Shown here: in pieces, positions 53,507-63,475 of the stretch
How positions within the stretch are numbered: the stretch's first letter is position 1
Layout of the letters: every line of letters begins with the position of its first letter
Source of the DNA: Clostridium sp. DSM 17811
GTDB taxonomy: Bacteria > Bacillota > Clostridia > Clostridiales > Clostridiaceae
Assembly: GCF_018861905.1 (NCBI RefSeq)
Contig: NZ_JAHLDU010000004.1
Coordinates: forward strand, 124,001-188,000
Direction: 5' to 3'
Length of the DNA stretch: 64,000 bases
Notes under the pieces: model-generated
Databases searched by the model: none
What the model saw: the letters and a program-made list of their open reading frames with translations, nothing else
Told to the model about the DNA's origin: nothing
Made by a program: the position numbers and the translations under genes

Positions 53507-56500
53507 TTGATATTAAATGGCGGATGGATAGAAACTACAGAAGGTATGCATACATTTATATTGTGGGGCGAGAGTGGCGAAACTAAGTGTACAAGAAGAG
53601 GTAGGAAACCTAAAAATGCACTTCCACTATATGAAAAAATGTCTTCAGTTATTGAACTTAGAAGTATTATTAAAGATCGAGCAGTAGACATAAAACATGG
53701 AAAGTATAAATACGATTTTGAATCTAAGGATCTTCTTAAGAGAGAAATTAGGGGGATTGCTTTTAATAATTTAGATGCATTCGATATGATTTTAAATATA
53801 GATAGAAACAATCTTTATGAAATTGAGTTATCAGGGGAATTAAAGTTTTGGATTATAGTAGCTAAATTTACAGCTGAGCTTATAATAAAACATAAATATT
53901 TACCATCATTAACTATTGATCGGGTAAATAAAAAAGTGAATTCTCAGTGGAGATGGCATACAAGTGATCCTAAGTATATTGATAAGAAAAAGATCTTATG
54001 CAGCAATATGCCTGCAACTTGTAAATCATATTTTGACCTAGAAAATCAAGAATTTGTATACACAAATGCTACTAAATTGGTAAGCAATTTTATGGATTCT
54101 ATGATTGATAGTATGGTTAGAAGTAGTTGCACTGGTATAAACAATGAGACTAATAATTTAGAGGATGGTTTGAGTAACTTAAGTAGTAATTGGATGTTTT
54201 CTCTTTTCTCAGAATTACCGGAGATGCCTATTTCAACAAGTGATCAGATAAAAATGCTAAAGGAATATAAGAAATGGATAGAACCTATAAAGATTAAAAA
54301 TAATAACTTTAAGTTTCGAACATGTTTTAAGGTTAATCCACCAAGAAGAGAAGAGGATTGGACAATAGAGTATTTGCTTCAAGATAAGGATGATCTTAGT
54401 CTAATGCTACCAGCAAAAATGATTTTTGAAGAGTCTGTTGATACAATAACATATTTGAATAAAAAATTTAATAATCCACAAGAGAGGTTACTTGAGGATT
54501 TAGCGGTAGCATCAAAGATATTTATTCCTATTGAAAGGAGTCTATACGATTCAGTTCCAATAGAATGCAAGTTATCTGAGGAGGAAGCCTATTCATTTTT
54601 AAGAGAATCAGCTTATTTTTTGAAGGAGAAAGGGTTTGGTATTATTACACCAGCTTGGTGGAAGAAACCTTCAAGGCTTTCTGTTAAATTAAAGGATAAA
54701 AATCATACTACTAATACTAACTTAGCGGTAAAGAGTCTATTTAATATGGATACTATTCTTGAATATGATTGGAGATTGGCATTAAATGGAAATGAAATAA
54801 GTGAGAAAGAATTTGATAAAATATCAAATTTGAAGGTGCCTTTTATTCAGTTAAGGGGTCAGTGGGTACAGGTTGATATACATCAAATTAAGTCACTTTC
54901 TAAGATGAAAATGAATAAGGGGCTTAATGGAAAGATTCCAATGGGAGAATTATTAAGACTTAACTTAAGTGATGAAGAAATAGTTCCTGGAGTTAGTGTT
55001 GATAATATGGATAATCAAGAGGCTGTTGGAAATTTTTTTGAAAAATTATTTAATTTAAATAATATAGAGCAAGTTAGTATTCCAAAGGGCTTTAGGGGTA
55101 CTCTTCGTGAGTATCAAAAGAGAGGTTTTTCATGGTTAACATTTCTTAGAAACCATGGTATAGGGGCTTGCCTTGCTGATGATATGGGGCTTGGAAAAAC
55201 AGTACAAAGTATATGCCTTATGCTTTATGAGCGTGAAAAGAGGTTAACTGATAAAACAACCTTAATAATATGTCCCACATCTGTCGTAGGAAATTGGGAA
55301 AGAGAAATTGAAAAGTTTGCACCAGGTCTTAAGTCTGCAATTCATCACGGAAATAGCAGATGGAGTTATGAAAACTTTAGCAAAGAAATACATAAAAATG
55401 AGGTTGTTATTACAACCTATGCTCTAATAGTAAGGGACCGGGATTTATTTCAAAAGGAAGAATGGGCAGGGATTATATTAGATGAAGCACAAAATATTAA
55501 AAATAGTGCGTCAAAACAAACGCAGTATATAAAAACCCTTAAAGCGGAATATAAAGTTGCATTAACGGGAACACCAGTTGAAAATAGACTCTCAGATTTG
55601 TGGTCTATTATGGACTTTTTAAATAAAGGATATCTATACAATTGGTCAACTTTTAGAAGTGAGTTTGCAGTCCCAATAGAGAGGGATGGAGACCCTAAAA
55701 AAAGTAATAAACTGAAAAAAATAATTTCACCATTTGTATTAAGAAGACTTAAAACTGATACAAACATTATTCGCGATTTACCAGAAAAAATTGAGACGAA
55801 GGAATATGCATCTTTAACAAAGGAGCAAGCTACTTTATACCAAGCTGTGGTAAAGGATTGTTTAAATAAAATTGATGACTCTGAGGGTATTCAAAGGAGA
55901 GGACTTATTATTTCTTCATTAACAAAATTCAAGCAAATCTGTAATCATCCCGTACAGTTTTTAAAGGACCATGGCGAGATTGAGGGTCGATCTGGAAAAC
56001 TTGAAAGGTTACTCGAAATGTTAGAAATTGTTATTGCAGAAGGGGATAGGTCACTGGTATTTACTCAATTCGCAGAAATGGGACACATTTTGGAGTCAGA
56101 AATTGAGAAGAAACTAGGAGTAAAGACATTGTTTTTACACGGAGGAACGAGCAGAAAAAAAAGAGAAGAATTAATTAATATATTTCAAAATGACACGAGT
56201 GAGCCCATGGTATTTATATTATCATTAAAAGCTGGAGGACTTGGTTTAAACCTAACAAAAGCTAATCATGTATTTCACTTTGATAGATGGTGGAATCCTG
56301 CTGTAGAAAACCAGGCAACGGATAGAGCATTTAGAATAGGGCAAGTTAAAAATGTGCATGTGCATAAATTTATATGCATGGGAACTCTTGAGGAAAAAAT
56401 AGATCAAATGCTAGAGCGAAAACAAGCACTTGCTGAAAGTGTAGTGTCAACAAATGAAAATTGGATATCAGAGATGAGCAATAAAGAGCTCCGAGAATTA

Positions 56501-56530
56501 TTTATATTAGAGCATGACAATAAAGAATAA
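53507..56530 (+). CDS. SNF2-family DEAD-like helicase/translocase
   Basis: A 1007-aa Swi2/Snf2 ATPase. The N-terminal 500 residues include the bacterial SNF2-associated region (LKVPFIQLRGQWVQVD); motor motifs are DDMGLGKTVQ (Walker A), LDEAQNIKN (DEAQ box), ALTGTPVENR, SLKAGGLGLNLT and QATDRAFRIGQ (motif VI Arg). It translocates along duplex DNA or remodels protein-DNA complexes; the bacterial role (transcription recycling as in RapA, or repair) is undefined. The start is taken as TTG 53507 after AGAGGGTGA; a longer frame begins at 53447 without a clear site. Followed 75 bp later by a SWIM-finger gene. Confidence 0.93.
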   Translation: MILNGGWIETTEGMHTFILWGESGETKCTRRGRKPKNALPLYEKMSSVIELRSIIKDRAVDIKHGKYKYDFESKDLLKREIRGIAFNNLDAFDMILNIDRNNLYEIELSGELKFWIIVAKFTAELIIKHKYLPSLTIDRVNKKVNSQWRWHTSDPKYIDKKKILCSNMPATCKSYFDLENQEFVYTNATKLVSNFMDSMIDSMVRSSCTGINNETNNLEDGLSNLSSNWMFSLFSELPEMPISTSDQIKMLKEYKKWIEPIKIKNNNFKFRTCFKVNPPRREEDWTIEYLLQDKDDLSLMLPAKMIFEESVDTITYLNKKFNNPQERLLEDLAVASKIFIPIERSLYDSVPIECKLSEEEAYSFLRESAYFLKEKGFGIITPAWWKKPSRLSVKLKDKNHTTNTNLAVKSLFNMDTILEYDWRLALNGNEISEKEFDKISNLKVPFIQLRGQWVQVDIHQIKSLSKMKMNKGLNGKIPMGELLRLNLSDEEIVPGVSVDNMDNQEAVGNFFEKLFNLNNIEQVSIPKGFRGTLREYQKRGFSWLTFLRNHGIGACLADDMGLGKTVQSICLMLYEREKRLTDKTTLIICPTSVVGNWEREIEKFAPGLKSAIHHGNSRWSYENFSKEIHKNEVVITTYALIVRDRDLFQKEEWAGIILDEAQNIKNSASKQTQYIKTLKAEYKVALTGTPVENRLSDLWSIMDFLNKGYLYNWSTFRSEFAVPIERDGDPKKSNKLKKIISPFVLRRLKTDTNIIRDLPEKIETKEYASLTKEQATLYQAVVKDCLNKIDDSEGIQRRGLIISSLTKFKQICNHPVQFLKDHGEIEGRSGKLERLLEMLEIVIAEGDRSLVFTQFAEMGHILESEIEKKLGVKTLFLHGGTSRKKREELINIFQNDTSEPMVFILSLKAGGLGLNLTKANHVFHFDRWWNPAVENQATDRAFRIGQVKNVHVHKFICMGTLEEKIDQMLERKQALAESVVSTNENWISEMSNKELRELFILEHDNKE

Positions 56531-56605
56531 AATTCACAGGTAACAATTAAAGAGATGATTTAATAGTTGTTATTTGCATAGATAGAGGCAAGGAGATGTA
56601 ACTTC

Positions 56606-57418
56606 GTGACTGGAAGAATAAGAAATGAATTTGGTAGCAATTGGTGGTCTAAAAAGTGGAATAATGCAATTTCGAGTTTTACTGAAAGTTCGACGATTGA
56701 CAGCGGACGCGAATGCGCAAGAGATGGCAATGTACTGAGTTTAGATTTTTGCAAAGGAGAAATAAATGCAAGAGTTCAAGGCAGCAGTGAAGGTCCCTAT
56801 AAAGTAAATATAAAAATAAGTGCATTTACAGAAGATCAGTGGAAAAAAATAATGAATGTTATGGTACAAAAGGCTATATTTTGTGCTAAACTTTTAAATG
56901 GAGAAATGCCAGAAAACATAGAAGACGCTTTTAAAGAAGGAGGGGTAACTCTTTTTCCTAAAAAACAAATACATTTAGTAAGTGAGTGTTCATGCTCAGA
57001 TGTTGCAAATCCATGTAAGCATATAGCTGCAGTTCATTATATGCTTGGAATTGAATTTGATAAAGATCCCTTTGTAATTTTAAAGCTTAGAGGCATGGAT
57101 AAAGAAAATTTTTTAAAAGCACTAAGAACTCTAAGAAGTGGAAATGAAGGGGAACAGGTCAATAGAAAAGCAAAAATACATCGTAGGTCAAGAAAAACTA
57201 TAGAAGATTTAAAACGAGAATTTGAGAATTTTGATAGAATAGATGAAGATGTGTTAAATATGACATTTTCATATATAACACCAGAAATTAAACATGAAGT
57301 TATAACGACACTTGGAATTCCAAAATTTTGCATGAGTGATGATGAGTTTAAATGTAAAATGACGGTGGCATATACGAGCACTGAAGAGGAAACAAGGAAG
57401 TATTTAATTGGAAAGTAA
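56606..57418 (+). CDS. SWIM zinc-finger protein
   Basis: A 270-aa protein. The SWIM motif CxCxnCxH is seen as ECSCSDVANPCKHIAAVHYML near residues 127-147. The N-terminus GSNWWSKKWNNAIS resembles proteins coded beside SNF2 helicases in Firmicutes and cyanobacteria. SWIM fingers bind DNA or protein; partnership with the upstream helicase is inferred from this recurrent pairing. The start is GTG with AAGGAGATG upstream. A basic middle stretch (RKAKIHRRSRKT) may contact nucleic acid. Confidence 0.9.
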   Translation: MTGRIRNEFGSNWWSKKWNNAISSFTESSTIDSGRECARDGNVLSLDFCKGEINARVQGSSEGPYKVNIKISAFTEDQWKKIMNVMVQKAIFCAKLLNGEMPENIEDAFKEGGVTLFPKKQIHLVSECSCSDVANPCKHIAAVHYMLGIEFDKDPFVILKLRGMDKENFLKALRTLRSGNEGEQVNRKAKIHRRSRKTIEDLKREFENFDRIDEDVLNMTFSYITPEIKHEVITTLGIPKFCMSDDEFKCKMTVAYTSTEEETRKYLIGK

Positions 57419-57471
57419 GTATTGATGTATTATCATCATTTGATGGGTAAAGTCGCGAGGAGAAAAATCGT

Positions 57472-59274
57472 ATGAAGAAACTAATAAATTTAACTAAAGG
57501 TAATAGAGTGTTATATATCGTAGCAATAATTTCCATAGCGGCAGCTACATTTATAGCAATGCTTGAGCCTTTGATTGTAAAAATAACAATAGATTCAGTA
57601 ATAGGGAATAAACCAATGGATGTGATAAAACCTCTGCAAAAGATTATTATGGCAGTAGGTGGCAAGGAAGTACTTATAACAAATTTATGGGTTTGTGCAT
57701 TAAGTCTTGTAACATTAACATGTATAAGAGGGGTTTTCTTATTCTTAAGTGGAAATTTTTCAGCTAGGGCTGCTGAAAATATATCAAGAAATATGCGAGT
57801 GAAGCTTTATGATCATATTCAAAACTTGCCATATGAGTATCATGTGAAAGCAGAATCAGGAGATCTAATTCAAAGGTGTACATCGGATGTGGAAACCGTT
57901 AGAAAGTTTTTTGCAACGCAAATGGTGGAAATAGGAAGAGCATTCTTTATAGTAGTATTTGCAATAATAATGATGTTGTCACTTAATAAAAAGATGACGA
58001 TTATTGCCATGGTAATAGTACCAATTATTTTTATATTCTCATATGTGTTTTTTTATAAAATTAAAAGTACTTTTGAAAAAGCAGATGAACAAGAGGGTGT
58101 TCTAACAACTGTTCTTCAAGAAAATCTAAGTGGAGTTAGGGTTGTAAAAGCATTTGGAAGGCAGAATTTTGAAATTGAGAAATATGAAAAAGAAAACAAG
58201 AAATATAGAGATTTAAATTTCAAATTAGTAAAACTAGAATCAATTTATTGGTCATCATCTGATATACTTTGTATGACTCAAATTGGTCTAGTTTTGGTTT
58301 CGGGTATTTATTTTGCAGTTAATGGAGTAATAAGTCTAGGTACTTTGGTGGTATTTAATACCTATGAGGGAATGCTATTGTGGCCAGTAAGGCAACTGGG
58401 TAGAGTTCTAACTGATATGGGTAAAATGGCAGTTTCACTTAAGAGGATATCTAAGATTCTCGATACTTCAGTGGAAAGTGAAGATGGAAAGGCTCTTAAG
58501 AGTGAGATCAAAGGAGAAATAATTTTTGAAAATGTGTGCTTTGAATACGAGGAAGGTAATGAAATTCTAAAAGACTTAACTTTCAAGGTTGCGAGAGGTG
58601 AAACAGTTGCGATTGTTGGGCCAACGGGTTCAGGTAAGTCATCACTTGTACATCTATTATTAAGGCTTTATGACTATAATAGTGGGTCTATAAAAATTGA
58701 CGGAATAGAACTTAAGGATATTGAAAGAAAACATATGAGAAGTAATGTAGGTATAGTGCTTCAAGAACCCTTTCTTTACTCAAGAAGTATAAGGGAAAAT
58801 ATTAAAATGGCAAAGATACACTCAGAGGATATAGAAATTTATAGTGCAGCTAGTGTAGCCGCTGTGCATAATGTTATAACGACATTTGAGAGGGGCTATG
58901 ACACTGTTGTTGGAGAGAAAGGTGTTACACTTTCAGGAGGACAAAGACAAAGAGTGGCCATAGCAAGAACACTTGTTAAAGATATGCCAATACTAATATT
59001 TGATGACTCATTAAGTGCAGTGGATTCTGAGACTGATAGAATCATAAGGGGAAAACTAAAAAAGAGGAGTGAAAACAGTACTACATTCATAATTTCTCAC
59101 AGAATTTCAACAGTAATGGATGCAGATAAAATAATAGTATTAAATCATGGAAAGATTGAAAACATAGGAACCCATGAAATGCTTATTAAAAAAGATGGTA
59201 TTTATAAAAGAATATGGGAGATACAAACAAATATTGATGATTTTACGGACGATGCGCCAGTAAGTTATGAGTAA
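57472..59274 (+). CDS. Heterodimeric ABC exporter, degenerate-site subunit (YheI/BmrC-like)
   Basis: A 600-aa half-transporter, with the membrane domain to about residue 330 and then the ATPase. Walker A GPTGSGKSS and signature LSGGQRQRVAIA are canonical, but the residue after Walker B is Asp (ILIFDDSLSAVD) instead of the catalytic Glu, and the H-loop reads IISHRIS. This is the hallmark of the non-catalytic half in BmrC/D-type multidrug exporters. It pairs with the next gene, 15 bp downstream. GAGGAG precedes the ATG. Confidence 0.93.
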   Translation: MKKLINLTKGNRVLYIVAIISIAAATFIAMLEPLIVKITIDSVIGNKPMDVIKPLQKIIMAVGGKEVLITNLWVCALSLVTLTCIRGVFLFLSGNFSARAAENISRNMRVKLYDHIQNLPYEYHVKAESGDLIQRCTSDVETVRKFFATQMVEIGRAFFIVVFAIIMMLSLNKKMTIIAMVIVPIIFIFSYVFFYKIKSTFEKADEQEGVLTTVLQENLSGVRVVKAFGRQNFEIEKYEKENKKYRDLNFKLVKLESIYWSSSDILCMTQIGLVLVSGIYFAVNGVISLGTLVVFNTYEGMLLWPVRQLGRVLTDMGKMAVSLKRISKILDTSVESEDGKALKSEIKGEIIFENVCFEYEEGNEILKDLTFKVARGETVAIVGPTGSGKSSLVHLLLRLYDYNSGSIKIDGIELKDIERKHMRSNVGIVLQEPFLYSRSIRENIKMAKIHSEDIEIYSAASVAAVHNVITTFERGYDTVVGEKGVTLSGGQRQRVAIARTLVKDMPILIFDDSLSAVDSETDRIIRGKLKKRSENSTTFIISHRISTVMDADKIIVLNHGKIENIGTHEMLIKKDGIYKRIWEIQTNIDDFTDDAPVSYE

Positions 59275-59289
59275 AAGGCAGGTAATATT

Positions 59290-61122
59290 ATGGATAGAAT
59301 AGATAAACGTAAATCAGCTCAAAAAATAGATATAGGTATATGGAGAAAACTTTTTAAATATCTGTCAGAATTCAAAAATGGACTTATTTTTTTAGCATTT
59401 CTAATGGTTGGAGTTGCAGGTATTGACGTAGTAATGCCGCTACTAACGAAGTATGCAATCGATAATTTTATAGTTAAGAAAACTATAGATGGGCTTCCCA
59501 TATTTGCATTAGTATATTTTTGTGTTATTGTTTTTCAAGGATTAAATGTAAGATTATTTATAATACATGCAGGCAAAATAGAAACACATCTGGCCTATCA
59601 TATAAGGAAAATTGGGTTTAAAAGGCTTCAAGAGTTATCTTTTTCATATTATGATACATCCTCTGTGGGATGGCTTATGGCAAGAATGACCTCTGATGTA
59701 ACAAAGCTTAGTGAAATAATATCATGGGGACTAATTGACATGGTATGGGCACTAGTTATGATGGCTGGATTCATAGGAGTAATGCTTTATAATAATGTAG
59801 GATTAACACTTATATGTATGAGTGTGGTACCGGTTCTATTTTTAATAGGAATGTATTTTCAAAAGAAAATCCTTAAATCATATAGAGTTGTCAGAAAATT
59901 TAATTCACGATTAACCGCGGATTTTAGTGAAGAAGTATCTGGGGCTAAAACTACTAAAACGCTTGTTCGTGAAGAAGAAAACTTAAAAGAGTTTAAATTA
60001 GATGCAGGTAAAATGAGAAACTCATCGGTGAAAGCTGCAGTGTTTTCTGCTCTATTTCTACCTATAGTTATATCTATGGGTAGTTTAGGTGTGGGTTTTG
60101 TTTTATGGATAGGTGGGGAAAAAATTATAGCAGGAGATTTATCCTATGGTACTTTTGTAATGTTTATTGCTTATACAGTTCAGTTTTTTGACCCTATAAA
60201 TCGTTTAGCTGGAACAATTGCAGAACTTCAGAATGCACAAGCATCTGCAGAAAGAATTATAGGCTTAATAGAAACAAAACCTGATATATGGGACAGTAAA
60301 GATGTGATAAAAAAATATGGTGATTTATTCCATTCAAAAAGAGATAATTGGGAAAAAATACATGGGGATATAGAATTTAAGGACGTAAGTTTTACATATA
60401 AAAATGGAGAAAAGGTGTTTAGAAATTTTAATTTAAAGGTTAATAAAGGTGAAACTATAGCGCTAGTTGGAGAAACAGGTTCTGGTAAAAGCACACTAGT
60501 AAACTTACTTTGTAGATTTTATGAACCTTCTAGTGGGGAAATATTAATTGATGGTATAGATTATAGAAAAAGATCATTATTATGGCTTCAATCAAATATT
60601 GGATATGTGCTTCAAAGCCCACATCTATTTAGTGGAACAATTAGAGACAATATCATATATGGTAAACTTAATGCATCAATACTTGAAATTGAAAATGCGG
60701 CAAAGCTTGTGAATGCTCATAGTTTTATAAGTAAGCTAGATAAGAAATATGATACGCAGGTTGGTGAAGGTGGAGGAAATTTGTCAACAGGAGAGAAGCA
60801 ACTTATATCCTTCGCTAGAGCAATACTCGCAAATCCAGCATTGTTTGTACTCGATGAGGCTACATCATCTATAGATACAGAAACAGAAAGAATGATACAA
60901 AATGCTATAGAAAAGGTTCTGAAAAGTAGAACTAGCTTTGTAGTTGCTCATCGACTTTCAACAATTGTATCCGCTGATAAAATTCTTGTTATAAGAAATG
61001 GAAAAATCACGGAATCAGGCAACCACAGAGAGCTATTAAAGAAAAAGGGGTATTACTATAGCCTGTATACAAATCAGCTCTTAGAGGATAAGGAAATGGA
61101 GAGTAAAGACATATTATCATAA
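59290..61122 (+). CDS. Heterodimeric ABC exporter, catalytic subunit (YheH/BmrD-like)
   Basis: A 610-aa half-transporter. Walker A GETGSGKST, Walker B with intact catalytic Glu (LFVLDEATSSID) and H-loop VAHRLST. The signature is altered to LSTGEKQLISFARA, as in BmrD-type halves. With the upstream gene it would have one consensus and one degenerate ATP site. The substrate is unknown; relatives expel drugs. A terminator follows at 61147. Confidence 0.93.
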   Translation: MDRIDKRKSAQKIDIGIWRKLFKYLSEFKNGLIFLAFLMVGVAGIDVVMPLLTKYAIDNFIVKKTIDGLPIFALVYFCVIVFQGLNVRLFIIHAGKIETHLAYHIRKIGFKRLQELSFSYYDTSSVGWLMARMTSDVTKLSEIISWGLIDMVWALVMMAGFIGVMLYNNVGLTLICMSVVPVLFLIGMYFQKKILKSYRVVRKFNSRLTADFSEEVSGAKTTKTLVREEENLKEFKLDAGKMRNSSVKAAVFSALFLPIVISMGSLGVGFVLWIGGEKIIAGDLSYGTFVMFIAYTVQFFDPINRLAGTIAELQNAQASAERIIGLIETKPDIWDSKDVIKKYGDLFHSKRDNWEKIHGDIEFKDVSFTYKNGEKVFRNFNLKVNKGETIALVGETGSGKSTLVNLLCRFYEPSSGEILIDGIDYRKRSLLWLQSNIGYVLQSPHLFSGTIRDNIIYGKLNASILEIENAAKLVNAHSFISKLDKKYDTQVGEGGGNLSTGEKQLISFARAILANPALFVLDEATSSIDTETERMIQNAIEKVLKSRTSFVVAHRLSTIVSADKILVIRNGKITESGNHRELLKKKGYYYSLYTNQLLEDKEMESKDILS

Positions 61123-61146
61123 ACGCGACGTTAAACAAAAATTAAA

Positions 61147-61186
61147 GGGACGGTTAATAACTTATATTAAAGTTATTAACCGTCCC
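61147..61186 (+). terminator. Terminator after ABC exporter pair
   Basis: A perfect 17-bp stem (61147-61163 and 61170-61186, GGGACGGTTAATAACTT and its complement) with a six-base loop. The T tract after it is poor. Confidence 0.8.
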
Positions 61187-61282
61187 TATAAACTTTAACA
61201 TTTAGTTAACATGGACTTAACTTACGTCAAGTAATATATAAATTGACAATATATACAATGTTATCTAAAGGAGCTGTATCCG

Positions 61283-63376
61283 ATGAACGCAAATTTTAAA
61301 AAGCAAAAGACAACAATTACAACATCTAACATTTTTACAAGGGTTAAAAATATTTCCATTCCTATAAAAATCATTTTAATAGTAGCTGTGACCTTAGTTT
61401 TCTTTATGGTTATAGAAAATGCAATTATATATAGGGTTACTTATAATAAAATGGTAAGCACTAATAAACAAAATATGAAGTTAGTGTCTAATGAGGTATA
61501 TGAAAATTTCATAAATTTGATAAAATTACAAACTAGTGATGTTGAAAAAAATGCATTAAATAGTGATGTTATTGGAGTTGTAAAACATAAAAATGTTACA
61601 GATCGGGATGCGTTTAAAATAAAATATAAAGATGAAATTGAAAAAATGACAAATAGGTTAAAAACATATGCTAAAAGTAATAAGAGTGATGAACATGAGT
61701 TCATTGCAGATAAAGATGGAGTAATTATAGTTGATAGTGATGAGGAGTATTTAAATAGTGATTTAAGCCAAAATGATTATACAAAAAATGCTTTGAGGGG
61801 TATTCCATCCGTAAGTTCAGTATATACATCAGTTGTAAATTTTAAGCCAGTAGTTACATTTGTGCAACCTATTAAGGATGAAAATAATAATGTAATAGGA
61901 CTAGCTGGAAAAAGTGTATACATAGACTACTTTTCTCAAAGATTTGATAAGTTTAAATTCTTAGACGATGGATTTTTGTTTGTAGTGGATAGTTCTCAAA
62001 ACATAATATATCATCCAGATAAACATCGTATTAATAAAAAACTCGATATTACTGAATTGATAAGCATAACTAAGGATAAAAATAATTTTGAAAGGAATGG
62101 TATGAAGGAGTTTACATATAAGACAGGTAAAGATACATTTAATGCGTTTTATATTAGTGTACCTGAGCTTAAAAGTTTAGTAGTTTTTACAGTAAATGAA
62201 AATAATATGAAAAGTGCATCAAATACAATAGGAAAACTTATAGTGTTAATGACTTTTATAATGCTTTTAGTAATGGTGCCTTTATGTTATATATTTATAA
62301 GGAAAATTCTGAGACCAATGAACATCCTTGTGAAAAATACAGTAGAGATTTCAAATGGAAATCTTGCAGTTGTGAATATAATAAAAAGCAATGATGAAAT
62401 TGGTAAACTAGGTTTAAGTTTTAATACTATGACGCAAAATATTAAATCCTTAGTTTATGACGTAGCTAAGGTGACAGAAGAGCTTTTACACATTAATAAG
62501 GTAACTTGTACAACGCAGCATAATATAGTAATAGGCATGGAGATAATTACAGAAAATACTCAAATGGTATCTAACGACACAAATAAATTAACTAGCGTAA
62601 TAAATTCAAGCGTAAGGTCTGTTGAAGGCATAACTAAAAAGGTACAAAGCATAAAAGAACGATCTACGGATATGTATCTAAAAGCTGAAAATATTAAAAC
62701 TATTAATAATTCAAACATAAGTTCAATCACTAGTCTAAAACATATAAATAAAGAAAGTACAAATAAACTAAATGGCGTAAATAAATCATTCAAGGAATTA
62801 TATACGGATTTTATGGGTATTAAAAGTATAGTAGATGTTGTAAATAACATATCTAAAAGAACTCATATATTATCTTTAAATGCGTCAATAGAGGCTGCAA
62901 CAGCTGGGAAATATGGTGCTGGATTTAGTATAGTTGCTAGAGAAATTAGAAGCTTGTCAGATGGTATTGGTGAGCAAATGAGTAAAATACAAGATATAGT
63001 TAGTAGTGTAAATAATAATATGTCAAGGACTGAAATTAGCATAGATGAGGTAAATAGAGTTTTTAATGAGCAAGATAACGCTATAAATGAAACTATTTTA
63101 AGTTATCAAAAGGCGTTAAGATCTACAGAGGATATAGTATCGTCAATTGGCAATATTGACCTTAGTATTGATGTTTTAAATAATGAAAATACAAGTGTTA
63201 TAAATACACTTAAAGAAGTAAATATTATTTGCGGGGAGTTTACAGATTCTGTTGGGAAAATAAGTGCTGTAATTGAAAATCAATATGTTGAAACTAAGAA
63301 TATGGACGGTTTAGTAATACAATTAGAGAATTCAACTAATGAACTTAGAGTAAAAATGAATAAATTTACTTTATAA
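61283..63376 (+). CDS. Methyl-accepting chemotaxis protein with dCache sensor
   Basis: A 697-aa chemoreceptor. First helix near residues 28-50, an extracellular double-Cache sensor (about 55-305; ADKDGVIIVDSDEEYL, FVVDSSQNIIYHPD), second helix about 315-337, HAMP to about 395, and a cytoplasmic signalling rod with hairpin tip NASIEAATAGKYGAGF. The tip has Thr and Lys where Arg and Glu are usual, a mild divergence. AAAGGAG precedes the ATG. The ligand is unknown. Confidence 0.93.
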   Translation: MNANFKKQKTTITTSNIFTRVKNISIPIKIILIVAVTLVFFMVIENAIIYRVTYNKMVSTNKQNMKLVSNEVYENFINLIKLQTSDVEKNALNSDVIGVVKHKNVTDRDAFKIKYKDEIEKMTNRLKTYAKSNKSDEHEFIADKDGVIIVDSDEEYLNSDLSQNDYTKNALRGIPSVSSVYTSVVNFKPVVTFVQPIKDENNNVIGLAGKSVYIDYFSQRFDKFKFLDDGFLFVVDSSQNIIYHPDKHRINKKLDITELISITKDKNNFERNGMKEFTYKTGKDTFNAFYISVPELKSLVVFTVNENNMKSASNTIGKLIVLMTFIMLLVMVPLCYIFIRKILRPMNILVKNTVEISNGNLAVVNIIKSNDEIGKLGLSFNTMTQNIKSLVYDVAKVTEELLHINKVTCTTQHNIVIGMEIITENTQMVSNDTNKLTSVINSSVRSVEGITKKVQSIKERSTDMYLKAENIKTINNSNISSITSLKHINKESTNKLNGVNKSFKELYTDFMGIKSIVDVVNNISKRTHILSLNASIEAATAGKYGAGFSIVAREIRSLSDGIGEQMSKIQDIVSSVNNNMSRTEISIDEVNRVFNEQDNAINETILSYQKALRSTEDIVSSIGNIDLSIDVLNNENTSVINTLKEVNIICGEFTDSVGKISAVIENQYVETKNMDGLVIQLENSTNELRVKMNKFTL

Positions 63377-63475
63377 TAATATAAAGACAGGAAAGAATAT
63401 ATATTTAAAAGTAGTCTTAAGTAATAATCGTTTACAACGATAATATAGAGACGATTGTTAAGGGGGGTACAACTA

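Noticed and set aside
61243-61271. TTGACA before the first chemoreceptor gene as SigA or SigD promoter
   Set aside because: No acceptable -10 at 16-18 bp and no SigD-type TAAA/GCCGATAA pair was found.
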